64,000 bases of DNA. Source: an uncultured Flavobacterium sp. GTDB lineage: Bacteria; Bacteroidota; Bacteroidia; Flavobacteriales; Flavobacteriaceae. The notes under the pieces are model-generated. The model was not told the origin of the DNA. It saw only the letters and a program-made list of their open reading frames with translations, and searched no databases. Within the stretch, counting starts at the first letter, position 1. Every line of letters starts with the position of its first letter. Both the position numbers and the translations under genes were made by a program. This document shows, piece by piece, positions 44,974 through 54,382 of this stretch. The stretch covers positions 6,076,001-6,140,000 of the forward strand of contig NZ_OX638201.1 in assembly GCF_951805225.1 (NCBI RefSeq). The letters are read 5' to 3'.

Positions 44974-45936
44974 ATGAAAAACCAAACCAAAATTTTATTT
45001 TTAATAATATGCTGTTTATCAGCAATTAAAATAGAAGCACAAAATCCTATAATCAAGGATATTTTTACCGCAGATCCGGCTCCTCTTGTGCATAAAGGCA
45101 TATTGTATTTATACACCGGACACGATGTGGCAACTCCAGAAGATACTAACTACAAAATGGCAGACTGGCATGTGTTTTCTACAACAAATATGAAAGACTG
45201 GAAAGATCATGGCGCACTTCTTTCGCCAAGTACATTTTCGTGGGCTACGGGTGACGCTTATGCCGCTCAATGTATCGAGAGAGATGGAAAGTTTTATTGG
45301 TTTGTTTCTACATTTCATAAAAAAGATGCCGTAAGCGCTGGTGGCGCAGCGATTGGTGTAGCGGTTTCAGATAGTCCTACAGGTCCTTTTAAAGATGCAA
45401 TTGGGAAAGCGCTCATCATAAATGAAATGACAACTGATATGAAAATTGCCTGGGACGATATTGACCCAACCGTATTTGTTGACGACGACGGACAAGCTTA
45501 TATGTTTTGGGGAAACGGAAGCTGTAAATGGGTAAAACTTAAAAAGAACATGACAGAAGTGGATGGCCCAATTACCACTTTTAAACCTAAAAATTATATC
45601 GAAGGACCTTGGGTTTACAAAAGAAAAGGACTGTATTATTTAGTATATGCCAGTGCAGGGACAAAACCGGAAATGATAGAATATTGTACCGCCAAAACGA
45701 TAACAGGTCCGTGGAATTATCAGGGGATTATTCAGGAAAATGTACAAAATAGTTTTACCACACATCCTGGTATTATCGACTATAAAGGAAAATCATACTT
45801 TTTTTATCATAACGGAAGTTTGCCAACTGGCGGGAGTTACAGACGTTCAATCTGTGTAGATGATATGCATTATAATAAAGATGGAACCATTCAAAAAATA
45901 ATACAAACTACAGAAGGTGTTAGTAAGATCAAATAA
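44974..45936 (+). CDS. Exported GH43, arabinoxylan arabinofuranosidase-like
   Basis: 320 residues; signal peptide about 1-23 ending IEAQ. A single propeller with no extra module. Catalytic candidates are Asp34 in IFTADPAPL (base), Asp164 in DDIDPTVFVDDDG and Glu210 in YIEGPWVYK (acid). The ADWHVFST and THPGI segments resemble the small arabinofuranosidase-type GH43 proteins of xylan loci. It lies 124 bp after GH97 and 88 bp before GH8. The sugar specificity is inferred. Confidence 0.9.
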   Translation: MKNQTKILFLIICCLSAIKIEAQNPIIKDIFTADPAPLVHKGILYLYTGHDVATPEDTNYKMADWHVFSTTNMKDWKDHGALLSPSTFSWATGDAYAAQCIERDGKFYWFVSTFHKKDAVSAGGAAIGVAVSDSPTGPFKDAIGKALIINEMTTDMKIAWDDIDPTVFVDDDGQAYMFWGNGSCKWVKLKKNMTEVDGPITTFKPKNYIEGPWVYKRKGLYYLVYASAGTKPEMIEYCTAKTITGPWNYQGIIQENVQNSFTTHPGIIDYKGKSYFFYHNGSLPTGGSYRRSICVDDMHYNKDGTIQKIIQTTEGVSKIK

Positions 45937-46024
45937 AAAAAGGATCTCAGTTTAATTTTTCCATTCAAAAAAAGGAATGGGTTTAGAATGCACATTTTTT
46001 TTATTAACTAATAAAAAGATAAAC

Positions 46025-47320
46025 ATGATTATTCATAAAAATGCGACAAGCGAATACTTGGTTAGAATCCGACTTTTAATACTGATTCTTGCCTTGATTA
46101 TTCCGGTTCTTGGCTTTAGCCAAAATAAAAAGAAAGCAGAAAAAGTAGAACTAGAAAAACCACAATACCGCAATCTTTTTGCAGAAGCGGGCTATAGCCA
46201 AAGTGAAATAGACAAGAAATTAGCGAAAGCATATTATGATGTTTTTGAAGGACCGAACAAAGTTTATTTTGAAGAAGGAGATTCACTAGGATATGTTTCT
46301 GATGTTAAAAATAAAGATGCCCGTACCGAAGGAATGTCATACGGAATGATGATTGCCGTTCAGTTCAATAAAAAGGAAGTTTTTGATCGTATCTGGCGAT
46401 GGTCTGTAAAATATATGCAGCATCAGGATGGACCAAGAGAAGGTTATTTTGCGTGGAGCGTGAATCCGGTGACTAAAAAACAAAATTCAGCCGGTTCTGC
46501 TTCAGATGGAGAATTGTATTATATCACCAGTCTGCTTTTTGCTTCTAATAAATGGGGAAATGCTACAGGAATAGATTATTACAAAGAAGCCAGAAGAATA
46601 TTAGACGCAATGTGGAAAAAAGATGGCACTGCTAATGTGCATAATATTATAAACACAGAACATAAGCAAATATCTTTTGTGCCAGAAGGCGGCGGCTACA
46701 ACTGGACAGATCCTTCGTATCATGTTCCTGCATTTTATGAAATATGGGCTTTGTATGCAAAAGACGGACACGAGGAATTTTATAAAGAATGTGCTGAAGT
46801 TTCCCGTAATTTTTTGCATAAAACCTGCCATCCCGTAACAGGTTTAACTTCAGATTATGCTGAGTTTAGTGGAGAACCTCATCCTACACCGTGGCTTCCT
46901 CCTGCGTTTCGTTACGATTCGTGGCGCGTTCCTATGAATATAGCAATGGATTATACCTGGTACGGAAAAGATAAAAAATGGCAGGAAGATTATGCAAAGA
47001 GGTTTCAAAATTTCCTTAGATCTAAAGGATTAGACACTTATGAAGATCAATTTAATCTGGATGGTTCTACTCCTGATTTTATTCTTCAGGCGGGACCAGT
47101 CAAAAAACTAAGACATTCTATCGGTTTGGTGTCAACAGCGGCAACTGCATCGTTAGTGAATCCTGATAAAAACAGCATCGATTTTGTTCACGCGATCTGG
47201 AATGCCAAACTCGAACCTTATGATGACGGTTATTTTGATCCGTATTATGATGGATTAATGTACCTCTTCAGTCTAATGCATCTTAGCGGAAATTACAAGA
47301 TTATAGCCGTAGAACGTTAA
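46025..47320 (+). CDS. GH8 reducing-end xylose-releasing exo-oligoxylanase (Rex-like)
   Basis: Releases xylose from the reducing end of xylo-oligosaccharides. I chose the ATG at 46025, giving 431 residues and a signal peptide (LILILALIIPVLGFSQ); the frame opens at 45977 but that adds an unlikely extension. Catalytic candidates are the acid Glu102 in RTEGMSYGMM, Asp161 in ASDGELYY and the base Asp298 in FRYDSWRVPMN. Their spacing (59 and 196) closely follows Bacillus halodurans Rex (58 and 193 as I recall). It is exported here, whereas bacillar Rex is intracellular, so it probably works in the periplasm before import. Confidence 0.92.
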   Translation: MIIHKNATSEYLVRIRLLILILALIIPVLGFSQNKKKAEKVELEKPQYRNLFAEAGYSQSEIDKKLAKAYYDVFEGPNKVYFEEGDSLGYVSDVKNKDARTEGMSYGMMIAVQFNKKEVFDRIWRWSVKYMQHQDGPREGYFAWSVNPVTKKQNSAGSASDGELYYITSLLFASNKWGNATGIDYYKEARRILDAMWKKDGTANVHNIINTEHKQISFVPEGGGYNWTDPSYHVPAFYEIWALYAKDGHEEFYKECAEVSRNFLHKTCHPVTGLTSDYAEFSGEPHPTPWLPPAFRYDSWRVPMNIAMDYTWYGKDKKWQEDYAKRFQNFLRSKGLDTYEDQFNLDGSTPDFILQAGPVKKLRHSIGLVSTAATASLVNPDKNSIDFVHAIWNAKLEPYDDGYFDPYYDGLMYLFSLMHLSGNYKIIAVER

Positions 47321-47348
47321 TTAGATTTTAAATCAAAAAAATAAAAAT

Positions 47349-48479
47349 ATGAAACAGTATACTATTGCCATTTTATGGATGTTTGTTTTGTCAGGCGGTG
47401 TAGGTTTTGCACAAACGAGCCAGACTTCAATTATCGAAGATTTTAAATCTTCAACAGTAAATCAGCCCGGACAAGAATATCCAAAAGTCAATTCTCAGGG
47501 GTATGTACGATTTCAAATTTCAGCTCCCGAAGCCAAGTCTGTTGTAGTAAGTCTTGGATTAGGCGGGGCAAAAGGAGGAACTGTTCTTGCAAAAGAAGCA
47601 GATGGTTTCTGGAGAGGTACCACAGCAGGAGCAATGGATGAAGGCTTTCATTATTATCATGTAACGGTCGACGGAGGTCTTTTTAACGATCCCGGTGCGC
47701 TTAACTTTTATGGATCGACACGTTGGGAAAGCGGTATCGAAATACCTGCTCACGATAAGGACTTTTATGCATTAAAAGAGGTTCCGCATGGAAATGTACA
47801 GCAGATTTTGTTTCCTTCAAAAAGTACCAATACATCGCGCAGAGCCTTTGTATACACACCTCCGGGTTATGATAAAGATAAAAATAAAAAATATCCCGTT
47901 TTGTATTTGCAACATGGCTGGGGAGAAGATGAGACAGCGTGGAGCAATCAGGGACATGTAAATCTAATCATGGATAATTTAATTTCTGAAGGAAAAATAA
48001 AACCATTTCTTATTGTAATGACGTACGGAATGACAAATGAAATTAAATATGGAGGTTTGGCAAGTTTCAAAATAGAGCCTTTTCAGACGGTTCTTGTAGA
48101 AGAATTAATCCCTTATGTTGATTCAAATTTCCGAACACTTTCGAATCAGGCAAATCGCGCAATGGCAGGTTTATCAATGGGAGGAATGGAAACACACACG
48201 ATTACACTCAATAAACCCGACGTTTTTTCTCATTATGCACTCTTAAGCGGAGGTATTTATAAACCTGAAGAAATTAAAGATAAATCTAAAGTTAAGCTTG
48301 TTTTTATAAGCTGTGGCAGCCGTGAAAAACCGGAATCTGTACAGACTGCAGTAAAAACTCTAAAAGATGCCGGATACAATGCAGTTTCTTATGTCTCTGA
48401 AAATACAGGTCACGAATTTTTGACGTGGAGACGCAGTTTTAAAGAAATGGCGCCTCTTTTATTTAAAGACCTGAACTAG
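47349..48479 (+). CDS. CBM48-CE1 esterase (acetylxylan/feruloyl esterase type)
   Basis: 376 residues; signal peptide about 1-22 (GVGFAQ). An N-terminal E-set/CBM48-like domain (about 40-135, YVRFQISAPEAKSVVVSLG, GFHYYHVTVDG) precedes a CE1 alpha/beta hydrolase (about 145-376) with YPVLYLQHGWGEDETAW, the nucleophile Ser276 in AGLSMGGME and His355 in TGHEFLTWR. Enzymes with this layout remove feruloyl or acetyl groups from arabinoxylan. It is the last gene of the operon, 28 bp after GH8; no terminator with a T-tract was seen after it. Confidence 0.9.
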   Translation: MKQYTIAILWMFVLSGGVGFAQTSQTSIIEDFKSSTVNQPGQEYPKVNSQGYVRFQISAPEAKSVVVSLGLGGAKGGTVLAKEADGFWRGTTAGAMDEGFHYYHVTVDGGLFNDPGALNFYGSTRWESGIEIPAHDKDFYALKEVPHGNVQQILFPSKSTNTSRRAFVYTPPGYDKDKNKKYPVLYLQHGWGEDETAWSNQGHVNLIMDNLISEGKIKPFLIVMTYGMTNEIKYGGLASFKIEPFQTVLVEELIPYVDSNFRTLSNQANRAMAGLSMGGMETHTITLNKPDVFSHYALLSGGIYKPEEIKDKSKVKLVFISCGSREKPESVQTAVKTLKDAGYNAVSYVSENTGHEFLTWRRSFKEMAPLLFKDLN

Positions 48480-48558
48480 AATATAAAATGATGACTTATC
48501 ATAAGCTCCAGCGGAGCGACATATCTTGGCATTACTTATAAAAATATCACACGCCGTG

Positions 48559-48760
48559 CAATGTCGTTGAGTTAAGTTTTTAGAAAATGAAATTAATCTC
48601 GCAAAGGCGCGAAGGCGCAAAGGTTTTGTCATTTCGACTGAAGGGAGAAATCTCCGCGAGAAGCTCGACAAACATTGGATTCTTGTTACGGAGTTACTTG
48701 CGGAGATTTCTCTCCCGAAGCTTCAGGAGAGAAATGACAATATTGTATTTAAGCTTAGTG
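48559..48760 (+). repeat. Composite dispersed repeat
   Basis: Begins CAATGTCGTTGAGTTAAG, 16 of 18 bases identical to the end of the element at 40061. It then has a CGCAAAGGCGC tract, an imperfect inverted repeat starting TTTTGTCATTTCGACTG (48624) with its mirror around 48700-48742 (GAAATGAC), and ends TATTGTATTTAAGCTTAG like the flank at 9211. A short hairpin GCTCC-AGC-GGAGC lies just before it. A frame across 48587-48799 is made of repeat sequence and is not a gene. Confidence 0.7.
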
Positions 48761-48850
48761 ATTTGCGTAGTGAATATTACAAACAATTTTTATTTATGAA
48801 TTAAAAAAAACAACCAAAATAATTAACCAAAACTTTATTAACTAACCATT

Positions 48851-49060
48851 ATGACCAAAACCTTATTTTATCGAAAAATTTTTTCAAAAGCTGGTTCTTT
48901 TTGCCAGCGTGTAATTCTCAAATCTTATGAGGAATATAAAGAAAGTAAATCAAAAGAGCTATTCCCGAATTATTTAGGAAACAACTTTAGGCTGGATACA
49001 AGCCGTTTTACTAAGACAATCAATCATCCACCGATTCAAATAATCTCATTTAGACATTGA
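48851..49060 (+). CDS. Small hypothetical protein (69 aa) upstream of xusA
   Basis: I do not recognise this protein. It starts MTKTLFYRKIFSKAGSF and is basic and hydrophilic, with no signal peptide, membrane segment or Cys motif beyond one Cys. The ATG follows an A-rich AACCATT context like that of the real genes nearby, and the frame lies alone between a repeat and the susC gene at 49234. The start of the frame overlaps a small hairpin (GCTGG/CCAGC near 48892). It might be a leader ORF or chance; codon-level support is weak. Confidence 0.35.
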   Translation: MTKTLFYRKIFSKAGSFCQRVILKSYEEYKESKSKELFPNYLGNNFRLDTSRFTKTINHPPIQIISFRH

Positions 49061-49171
49061 TAATTTATTTATGTGATTATAAATAGCAGCCTGAATTAAA
49101 GTAAAAGTATTATCAATTTCCGGCTGGAAAAAATATAAAATTAATTTAATCAAGTCTGTATCTGTTTATCG

Positions 49172-49187
49172 ATAGTATCGATACTAT
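49172..49187. promoter_or_regulatory. Perfect 16-bp palindrome upstream of xusA
   Basis: ATAGTATCGATACTAT is its own reverse complement and ends 46 bp before the ATG at 49234. It could be an operator for a dimeric regulator controlling the xus cluster. No exact TAnnTTTG box lies near it, and the same palindrome was not noticed elsewhere in the window. Confidence 0.4.
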
Positions 49188-49233
49188 TGACAGCAGTATA
49201 AAGTATAGATCAAGTTCAAAATATTTAAATAAC

Positions 49234-52200
49234 ATGAAAATAAAATTATCTAAAATTCTAAACGGAGCAATGTATCTGCCTTTAGGAGTTTTGTTTCAGT
49301 TTTTGTTTATCCCCCAATTATCCGCTGCAGAGAATCTCTTCTCTGATTCAGAATATGTTACAAACAGTACGATCAAGCAGGATATTACAGTTACTGGTAG
49401 GGTAACATCATCAGAAGATGGAAACGGTGTGCCGGGAACTACTATTTCAGTAAAAGGAGTACCGAATTTAAGTACGACTACTGATTTTGATGGAAGATAT
49501 ACAATTAATGTCCCTTCTGATGCTGTTTTGCTATTCAGTTTTGTAGGGTTCAAAACTGTTGAAAAACAAGTTGGCAATATCAAAGAAATCAACGTGGTAT
49601 TGACACCCGAGAAAACGACCTTAGACGAGGTTATTGTAGTTGGGTACGGAAAACAGAAAAAAGAAAGTTTAGTAGCTGCAATTACTCAGGTTTCAGGAAA
49701 AGTCCTGGAACGTGCCGGTGGTGTTCAAAGTATTGGTGCCGCATTGACGGGTAATGTACCGGGTTTGATAACATCGGCAAGTTCTGGTATGCCCGGTGAG
49801 GAAGATCCTCAGCTTTTTATACGTGGTGCAAGTACCTGGAATAATGCGCAACCTCTTATTTTGGTTGACGGTGTAGAGCGACCAATAAATAGTGTTGAGA
49901 TAACTTCTGTAGAATCTGTTTCGGTATTAAAAGATGCTTCGGCTACTGCGGTTTATGGAGTTAGAGGTGCAAACGGAGTAATACTTATTACTACTAAACG
50001 CGGTCAATCTGGTAAAGCATTGATAAGAACCACTTTTAATACGACTGTAAAAACCCTTTCTAAATTGCCTTCTAAGCTAGATTCTTATGACGGGTTAATG
50101 GTTAAAAATAGGGTTATCGAAAACGAGTTGGCATTGAGTCCGTCGAGTTGGGTCGATTATGTTCCTCAGGCGATTATTGATAAGTATAGATATCCGGCCA
50201 ATGTAGCGGAATCTGAGCGTTATCCTAATGTAGACTGGCAAAAGGCATTATTTAATGATTATGCAATGTCTTATAATGCGAGTTTAAATGTTAGCGGCGG
50301 AACTAAATCTGTAAAATATTTTGCAAGCGCTGATTTTTTAAGTGAAGGTGATTTGTTTAAAAAATACAACAATAATAGAGGATATGATCCGGGCTATGGT
50401 TATAATCGTCTGAATGTTAGGAGTAATTTAGATTTTCAAGTTACTTCTAGTACAGTGTTTAAAATTGGTCTTGCCGGTTCTCGTGGCGAGAAGAAAAGTC
50501 CTTGGGGAGCTTCCGGAGGTGAATATACGATGTGGGATGCAGCATATTCAACTGCTCCGGATGTTTTTCTGCCGTATTATTCGGATGGTTCCTGGGGATA
50601 TTATGCACCAAATCAAGGAAAAGCATCAAATTCAGTACGAAATCTTGCTATAAGTGGTATTCAATATGTTACAACAACAAGATTAAATACGGATTTTACG
50701 CTTGAACAAAGTTTTGACAAAGTGATAAAAGGATTAAGCTTTAAAGGAATGGTTGCCCTCGATAACACTTTTGTAGAAGGTGATCGCGGAATTAGTGATT
50801 TGTTTAACGATGTACAAGAAAAGTATATTGATCCGGTTACGGGCGTAGTTCTTTTCAAAAGAACGTATGATTCTAATAATAGGTTTGATTTTCAAGAAGG
50901 CGTAAAATGGACTACTACTGGAGGAAGTGTGAGAGATTATGCAACTTCACGTAAACTTTTTTATCAATTGCAATTAAATTATCAAACAAAAATTGCTCAA
51001 AATCATAATATAACTGCCTTGGGACTTTTTAGCAGAGATCAATACGCTGTTGGAAGTGAAATTCCGCATTATAGAGAAGACTGGGTATTCCGTACGACTT
51101 ATAATTATGCCAATAAATATTTTATAGAATATAATGGAGCTTACAATGGATCTGAAAAATTTAGCAAGGAGAATCGTTTTGCATTTTTCTCTTCAGGTGG
51201 ATTAAGCTGGATTGTTTCCAAAGAAAATTTCATGAAAGGCACAGAATCTTTCCTTGATTTATTAAAGATCAGAGGTACTTACGGAGAGATTGGAGATGAT
51301 AATGTCAATGGCAGATTTCTTTATCAATCTCAATGGGCATACGGTGGTAATTCACTTTTAGGAACAACAGGCGAGGCAGCAGAAGCAAGCCCTTATACCT
51401 GGTACAAACAAGCGACTGTTGGTAATGAAGATGTACACTGGGAGAAAGCAAAGAAAAGCGATATAGGTGTTGATTTTGGTTTCTTTAAAGGATTCGTCTC
51501 GGGTACATTTGATTATTATCAGGAAGATCGAACAGATATTTTATTAAATGGTTCCAGTAGAGCAATACCTGGATATTATGGTGCAGTAGCGCCAGTTGCA
51601 AATTTAGGAGAAGTTCAAAATCGAGGATATGAATTAGAATTAAAGTTCAATCATACTTTTGGAAATGGTTTGAATTTATGGTGGACAACTAGTTTTACGC
51701 ATTCGAAAAATAAAATTATAAGTGCAGATAATCCGGAGTTATTGCCAGGTTATCAAAAAAGTGAAGGATATTCTATTGGTCAGGCGCATTCTTATGTAAG
51801 TCAGGGCTACTACAATAATTGGGATGAGTTGTATGCCAGTACAATTCATAGCACAAATGATGCGACAAAACTTCCGGGGAATTTTAATATCCTTGATTAT
51901 AATGCTGACGGTATTATTGATGCCAAAGATAATATCCCTTATGGTTATACAGGAACGCCACAAAACACTTATAACAATATTGTAGGTGTTAACTGGAAAG
52001 GTTTCAGCGCATTTGTACAGTTTTATGGCGTAAATAATGTTACCAGACAAGTTGTTCTTACAAGTCTATCAGGGCAAAATCATGTGGTGTACGATCAGGG
52101 ATCATTCTGGTCACCGGATAATACAAATGCAGATCAGCCAATGCCTCGTTGGCTTGCTACAGCCAGCGACTTTAACAATGGAAGCAGGTATATGTATGAC

Positions 52201-52437
52201 GGATCTTACCTCCGTTTAAAAAATGCTGAAATCGCCTATACTTTCGACGGAAAAACAAGTTGGATAAAATCGTCAGGGTTTCAAAGTATACGATTTTATT
52301 TAAATGGAAATAATTTGTTTTTATGGTCCAATATGCCAGATGACAGAGAAGCAAATTATGCAGGAACAGGCTGGGCATCACAAGGTGCTTATCCAACTGT
52401 AAAAAGGTTCAACTTGGGGGCTAACATTATATTCTAA
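49234..52437 (+). CDS. xusA: SusC-like TonB-dependent xylan-oligosaccharide transporter
   Basis: A 1067-residue outer-membrane importer. Signal peptide about 1-32 (IPQLSA); carboxypeptidase-regulatory-like domain about 50-125; TonB box-like LDEVIVVGYGKQKKES; plug with PLILVDGVERP and AVYGVRGANGVILITTKRG; barrel ending in FNLGANIIF. The gene order that follows (susC-susD-susC-susD-xusE-GH10) is the core xylan cluster described in Prevotella bryantii and Bacteroides ovatus, which is why I use xusA. It lies 10 bp before its SusD partner. Confidence 0.93.
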   Translation: MKIKLSKILNGAMYLPLGVLFQFLFIPQLSAAENLFSDSEYVTNSTIKQDITVTGRVTSSEDGNGVPGTTISVKGVPNLSTTTDFDGRYTINVPSDAVLLFSFVGFKTVEKQVGNIKEINVVLTPEKTTLDEVIVVGYGKQKKESLVAAITQVSGKVLERAGGVQSIGAALTGNVPGLITSASSGMPGEEDPQLFIRGASTWNNAQPLILVDGVERPINSVEITSVESVSVLKDASATAVYGVRGANGVILITTKRGQSGKALIRTTFNTTVKTLSKLPSKLDSYDGLMVKNRVIENELALSPSSWVDYVPQAIIDKYRYPANVAESERYPNVDWQKALFNDYAMSYNASLNVSGGTKSVKYFASADFLSEGDLFKKYNNNRGYDPGYGYNRLNVRSNLDFQVTSSTVFKIGLAGSRGEKKSPWGASGGEYTMWDAAYSTAPDVFLPYYSDGSWGYYAPNQGKASNSVRNLAISGIQYVTTTRLNTDFTLEQSFDKVIKGLSFKGMVALDNTFVEGDRGISDLFNDVQEKYIDPVTGVVLFKRTYDSNNRFDFQEGVKWTTTGGSVRDYATSRKLFYQLQLNYQTKIAQNHNITALGLFSRDQYAVGSEIPHYREDWVFRTTYNYANKYFIEYNGAYNGSEKFSKENRFAFFSSGGLSWIVSKENFMKGTESFLDLLKIRGTYGEIGDDNVNGRFLYQSQWAYGGNSLLGTTGEAAEASPYTWYKQATVGNEDVHWEKAKKSDIGVDFGFFKGFVSGTFDYYQEDRTDILLNGSSRAIPGYYGAVAPVANLGEVQNRGYELELKFNHTFGNGLNLWWTTSFTHSKNKIISADNPELLPGYQKSEGYSIGQAHSYVSQGYYNNWDELYASTIHSTNDATKLPGNFNILDYNADGIIDAKDNIPYGYTGTPQNTYNNIVGVNWKGFSAFVQFYGVNNVTRQVVLTSLSGQNHVVYDQGSFWSPDNTNADQPMPRWLATASDFNNGSRYMYDGSYLRLKNAEIAYTFDGKTSWIKSSGFQSIRFYLNGNNLFLWSNMPDDREANYAGTGWASQGAYPTVKRFNLGANIIF

Positions 52438-52447
52438 AATTTTAACT

Positions 52448-54337
52448 ATGAAGAATTATATTAAAATAATATCAAAGTACAGCTTAGTTTTAGGCTTATT
52501 TATACTTTCCGGATCTTGCAGTGATTATCTTGATAAATCTCCTGATTCGGATATATCACCTGAGGAAGCTTTTAAGAATTTTGAAAACTTTCAGGGATTT
52601 ACGGAAGAATTGTACCAATGTATTCCGGATTTTACCAATGGATATTGGACAAATTCATGGAATTGGGGAGAAGATGAAATTCAGTCTACTGCACGTGATT
52701 TTCATTTTGTATGCAAGATAGATAAAGGAGATTTTTGGGGCTGGCAAACTGAATATGATGGCTGGCAAGCAGGCTGGATGAACAGAAATAATGTAAGTAC
52801 GGATAATGACCGTATGCACAAAGATCTGTGGACATTGGGCTGGGCAGGAATTCGTAAGGCAAATATTGGTCTTGAAAATATTGATAAAATGACCGAATAT
52901 ACGCAAGAAGAAAAGGACTTAATCAAAGGACAATTGTTGTTTTTTAGAGGATGGTTTCATTTTGAGTTTATGCAGTATTTTGGAGGTCTTCCTTATATCG
53001 ATAAAGTACTTCCTAGTGATCAGCCTCTTAAATTGCCAAGACTTACGTATCAGGAATGTGCTGATAAAGCGGCAAGTGATTTCAGAGCAGCGGCTGATTT
53101 ACTTCCAACCAATTGGGATAATACCGTTATCGGAAAAAGAACATTAGGAAAGAATGAACTTCGAATCAATAAGATAATGGCGCTGGGCTATTTAGGTAAA
53201 AATTATTTGTGGGCGGGAAGCCCGTTAATGAATAAAGTATCTACAGGAAATGCCGGTTATAATCAGGAATATTGTAAAAAAGCGGCAGCAGCTTTTGCCG
53301 AATTATTAAGTATAACAGAAAGTGGAGCTTCTCAATACAAACTTTTACCATTTACAAGTTACAGCACTAATTTTTATACTACAGGAAGCAACTGGAAAAT
53401 GCCCGGTGGTACCGAAGCTATTTTTAGAGGTCCTTATTGGGGCGCAAACGGTTCTAACTGGGGAACTTCTAAGCAATATCAGCCAGCTCCTCAAATATGT
53501 GACGGAGATGTAAAATTCCTGCCTACAGCTAATTATGTTGATAATTATGGAATGGCAAATGGAAAACCTATTAAAGATATCACCAAAGCAGATCCGGATT
53601 CAGGATACGATCCAAACTATCCTTGGAAAGGTCGTGATCCTCGTTTTTACAATGATATTGTATATGATGGTGTAAAATGCGTTACGGGTTCTATACCGGC
53701 TGCCGAAGAAAATAATCGCTACGCAAACCTTTATACCAATGGTAGTTACCGAAATATTAGTACAGGAAGCAGAACGGGTTATTTGCTCTATAAGTTTATT
53801 CCAAGAAGTGCCAATAAGTTTGACGACGGATTTGGATATGGAAACAATTTAAATATTCACCTTCCGTGGATGCGTCTATCAGATATATATATAATGTATG
53901 CCGAAGCTGCGGCTCAAGGTTATGGTTCTGCTGCAGGAAAAGATCCTAAATATTCCGGAACTGCTGCAGATGCTATAAATGTAATTCGTGACAGAGCCGG
54001 AGTTGGACATGTGGCAACAGAATATCTGGGTTCACTAGATTCTTTTATGAACGAAGTTAGACGTGAACGTGCTGTGGAGTTGAGTTTTGAAGGACACCGC
54101 TTTAATGATTTACGCCGTTGGTTATTATTAATTCAAAGTCCATATACGATAAAAAAATCTATAGAATTTGACCGTACCGCTTCATTTGATCCAACTAAAC
54201 CAAGCGAAAACAGAGTTGTTAATATTCGCGAGGAAGTGATTCTGGTGAGAAATTTTAGCGAAAAGCATTATTGGCTTCCGCTAAAAAATGCAGATGTAAA
54301 TATGTATTTAGAATTTTCGCAAAATCCCGGATGGTAA
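52448..54337 (+). CDS. xusB: SusD-like xylan-binding lipoprotein
   Basis: 629 residues, long for SusD. Lipoprotein signal ending GSC with Cys24. SusD marks include KGQLLFFRGWFHFEFMQYFGGLPYID, IYIMYAEAAAQGYG, and the C-terminal RRERAVELSFEGHRFNDLRRW and YWLPL motifs. It is the partner of the transporter directly upstream; a 45-bp gap separates it from the second transporter. In the characterised clusters this protein binds xylan or xylo-oligosaccharides at the surface. Confidence 0.92.
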   Translation: MKNYIKIISKYSLVLGLFILSGSCSDYLDKSPDSDISPEEAFKNFENFQGFTEELYQCIPDFTNGYWTNSWNWGEDEIQSTARDFHFVCKIDKGDFWGWQTEYDGWQAGWMNRNNVSTDNDRMHKDLWTLGWAGIRKANIGLENIDKMTEYTQEEKDLIKGQLLFFRGWFHFEFMQYFGGLPYIDKVLPSDQPLKLPRLTYQECADKAASDFRAAADLLPTNWDNTVIGKRTLGKNELRINKIMALGYLGKNYLWAGSPLMNKVSTGNAGYNQEYCKKAAAAFAELLSITESGASQYKLLPFTSYSTNFYTTGSNWKMPGGTEAIFRGPYWGANGSNWGTSKQYQPAPQICDGDVKFLPTANYVDNYGMANGKPIKDITKADPDSGYDPNYPWKGRDPRFYNDIVYDGVKCVTGSIPAAEENNRYANLYTNGSYRNISTGSRTGYLLYKFIPRSANKFDDGFGYGNNLNIHLPWMRLSDIYIMYAEAAAQGYGSAAGKDPKYSGTAADAINVIRDRAGVGHVATEYLGSLDSFMNEVRRERAVELSFEGHRFNDLRRWLLLIQSPYTIKKSIEFDRTASFDPTKPSENRVVNIREEVILVRNFSEKHYWLPLKNADVNMYLEFSQNPGW

Positions 54338-54382
54338 TTAAAATGATTGTTTTAAAAAACTTAAAAATAAAACTATAGAATA

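Noticed and set aside
48587..48799. 70-codon frame in the gap before xusA
   Set aside because: It consists of the composite repeat at 48559, whose copies elsewhere are non-coding.
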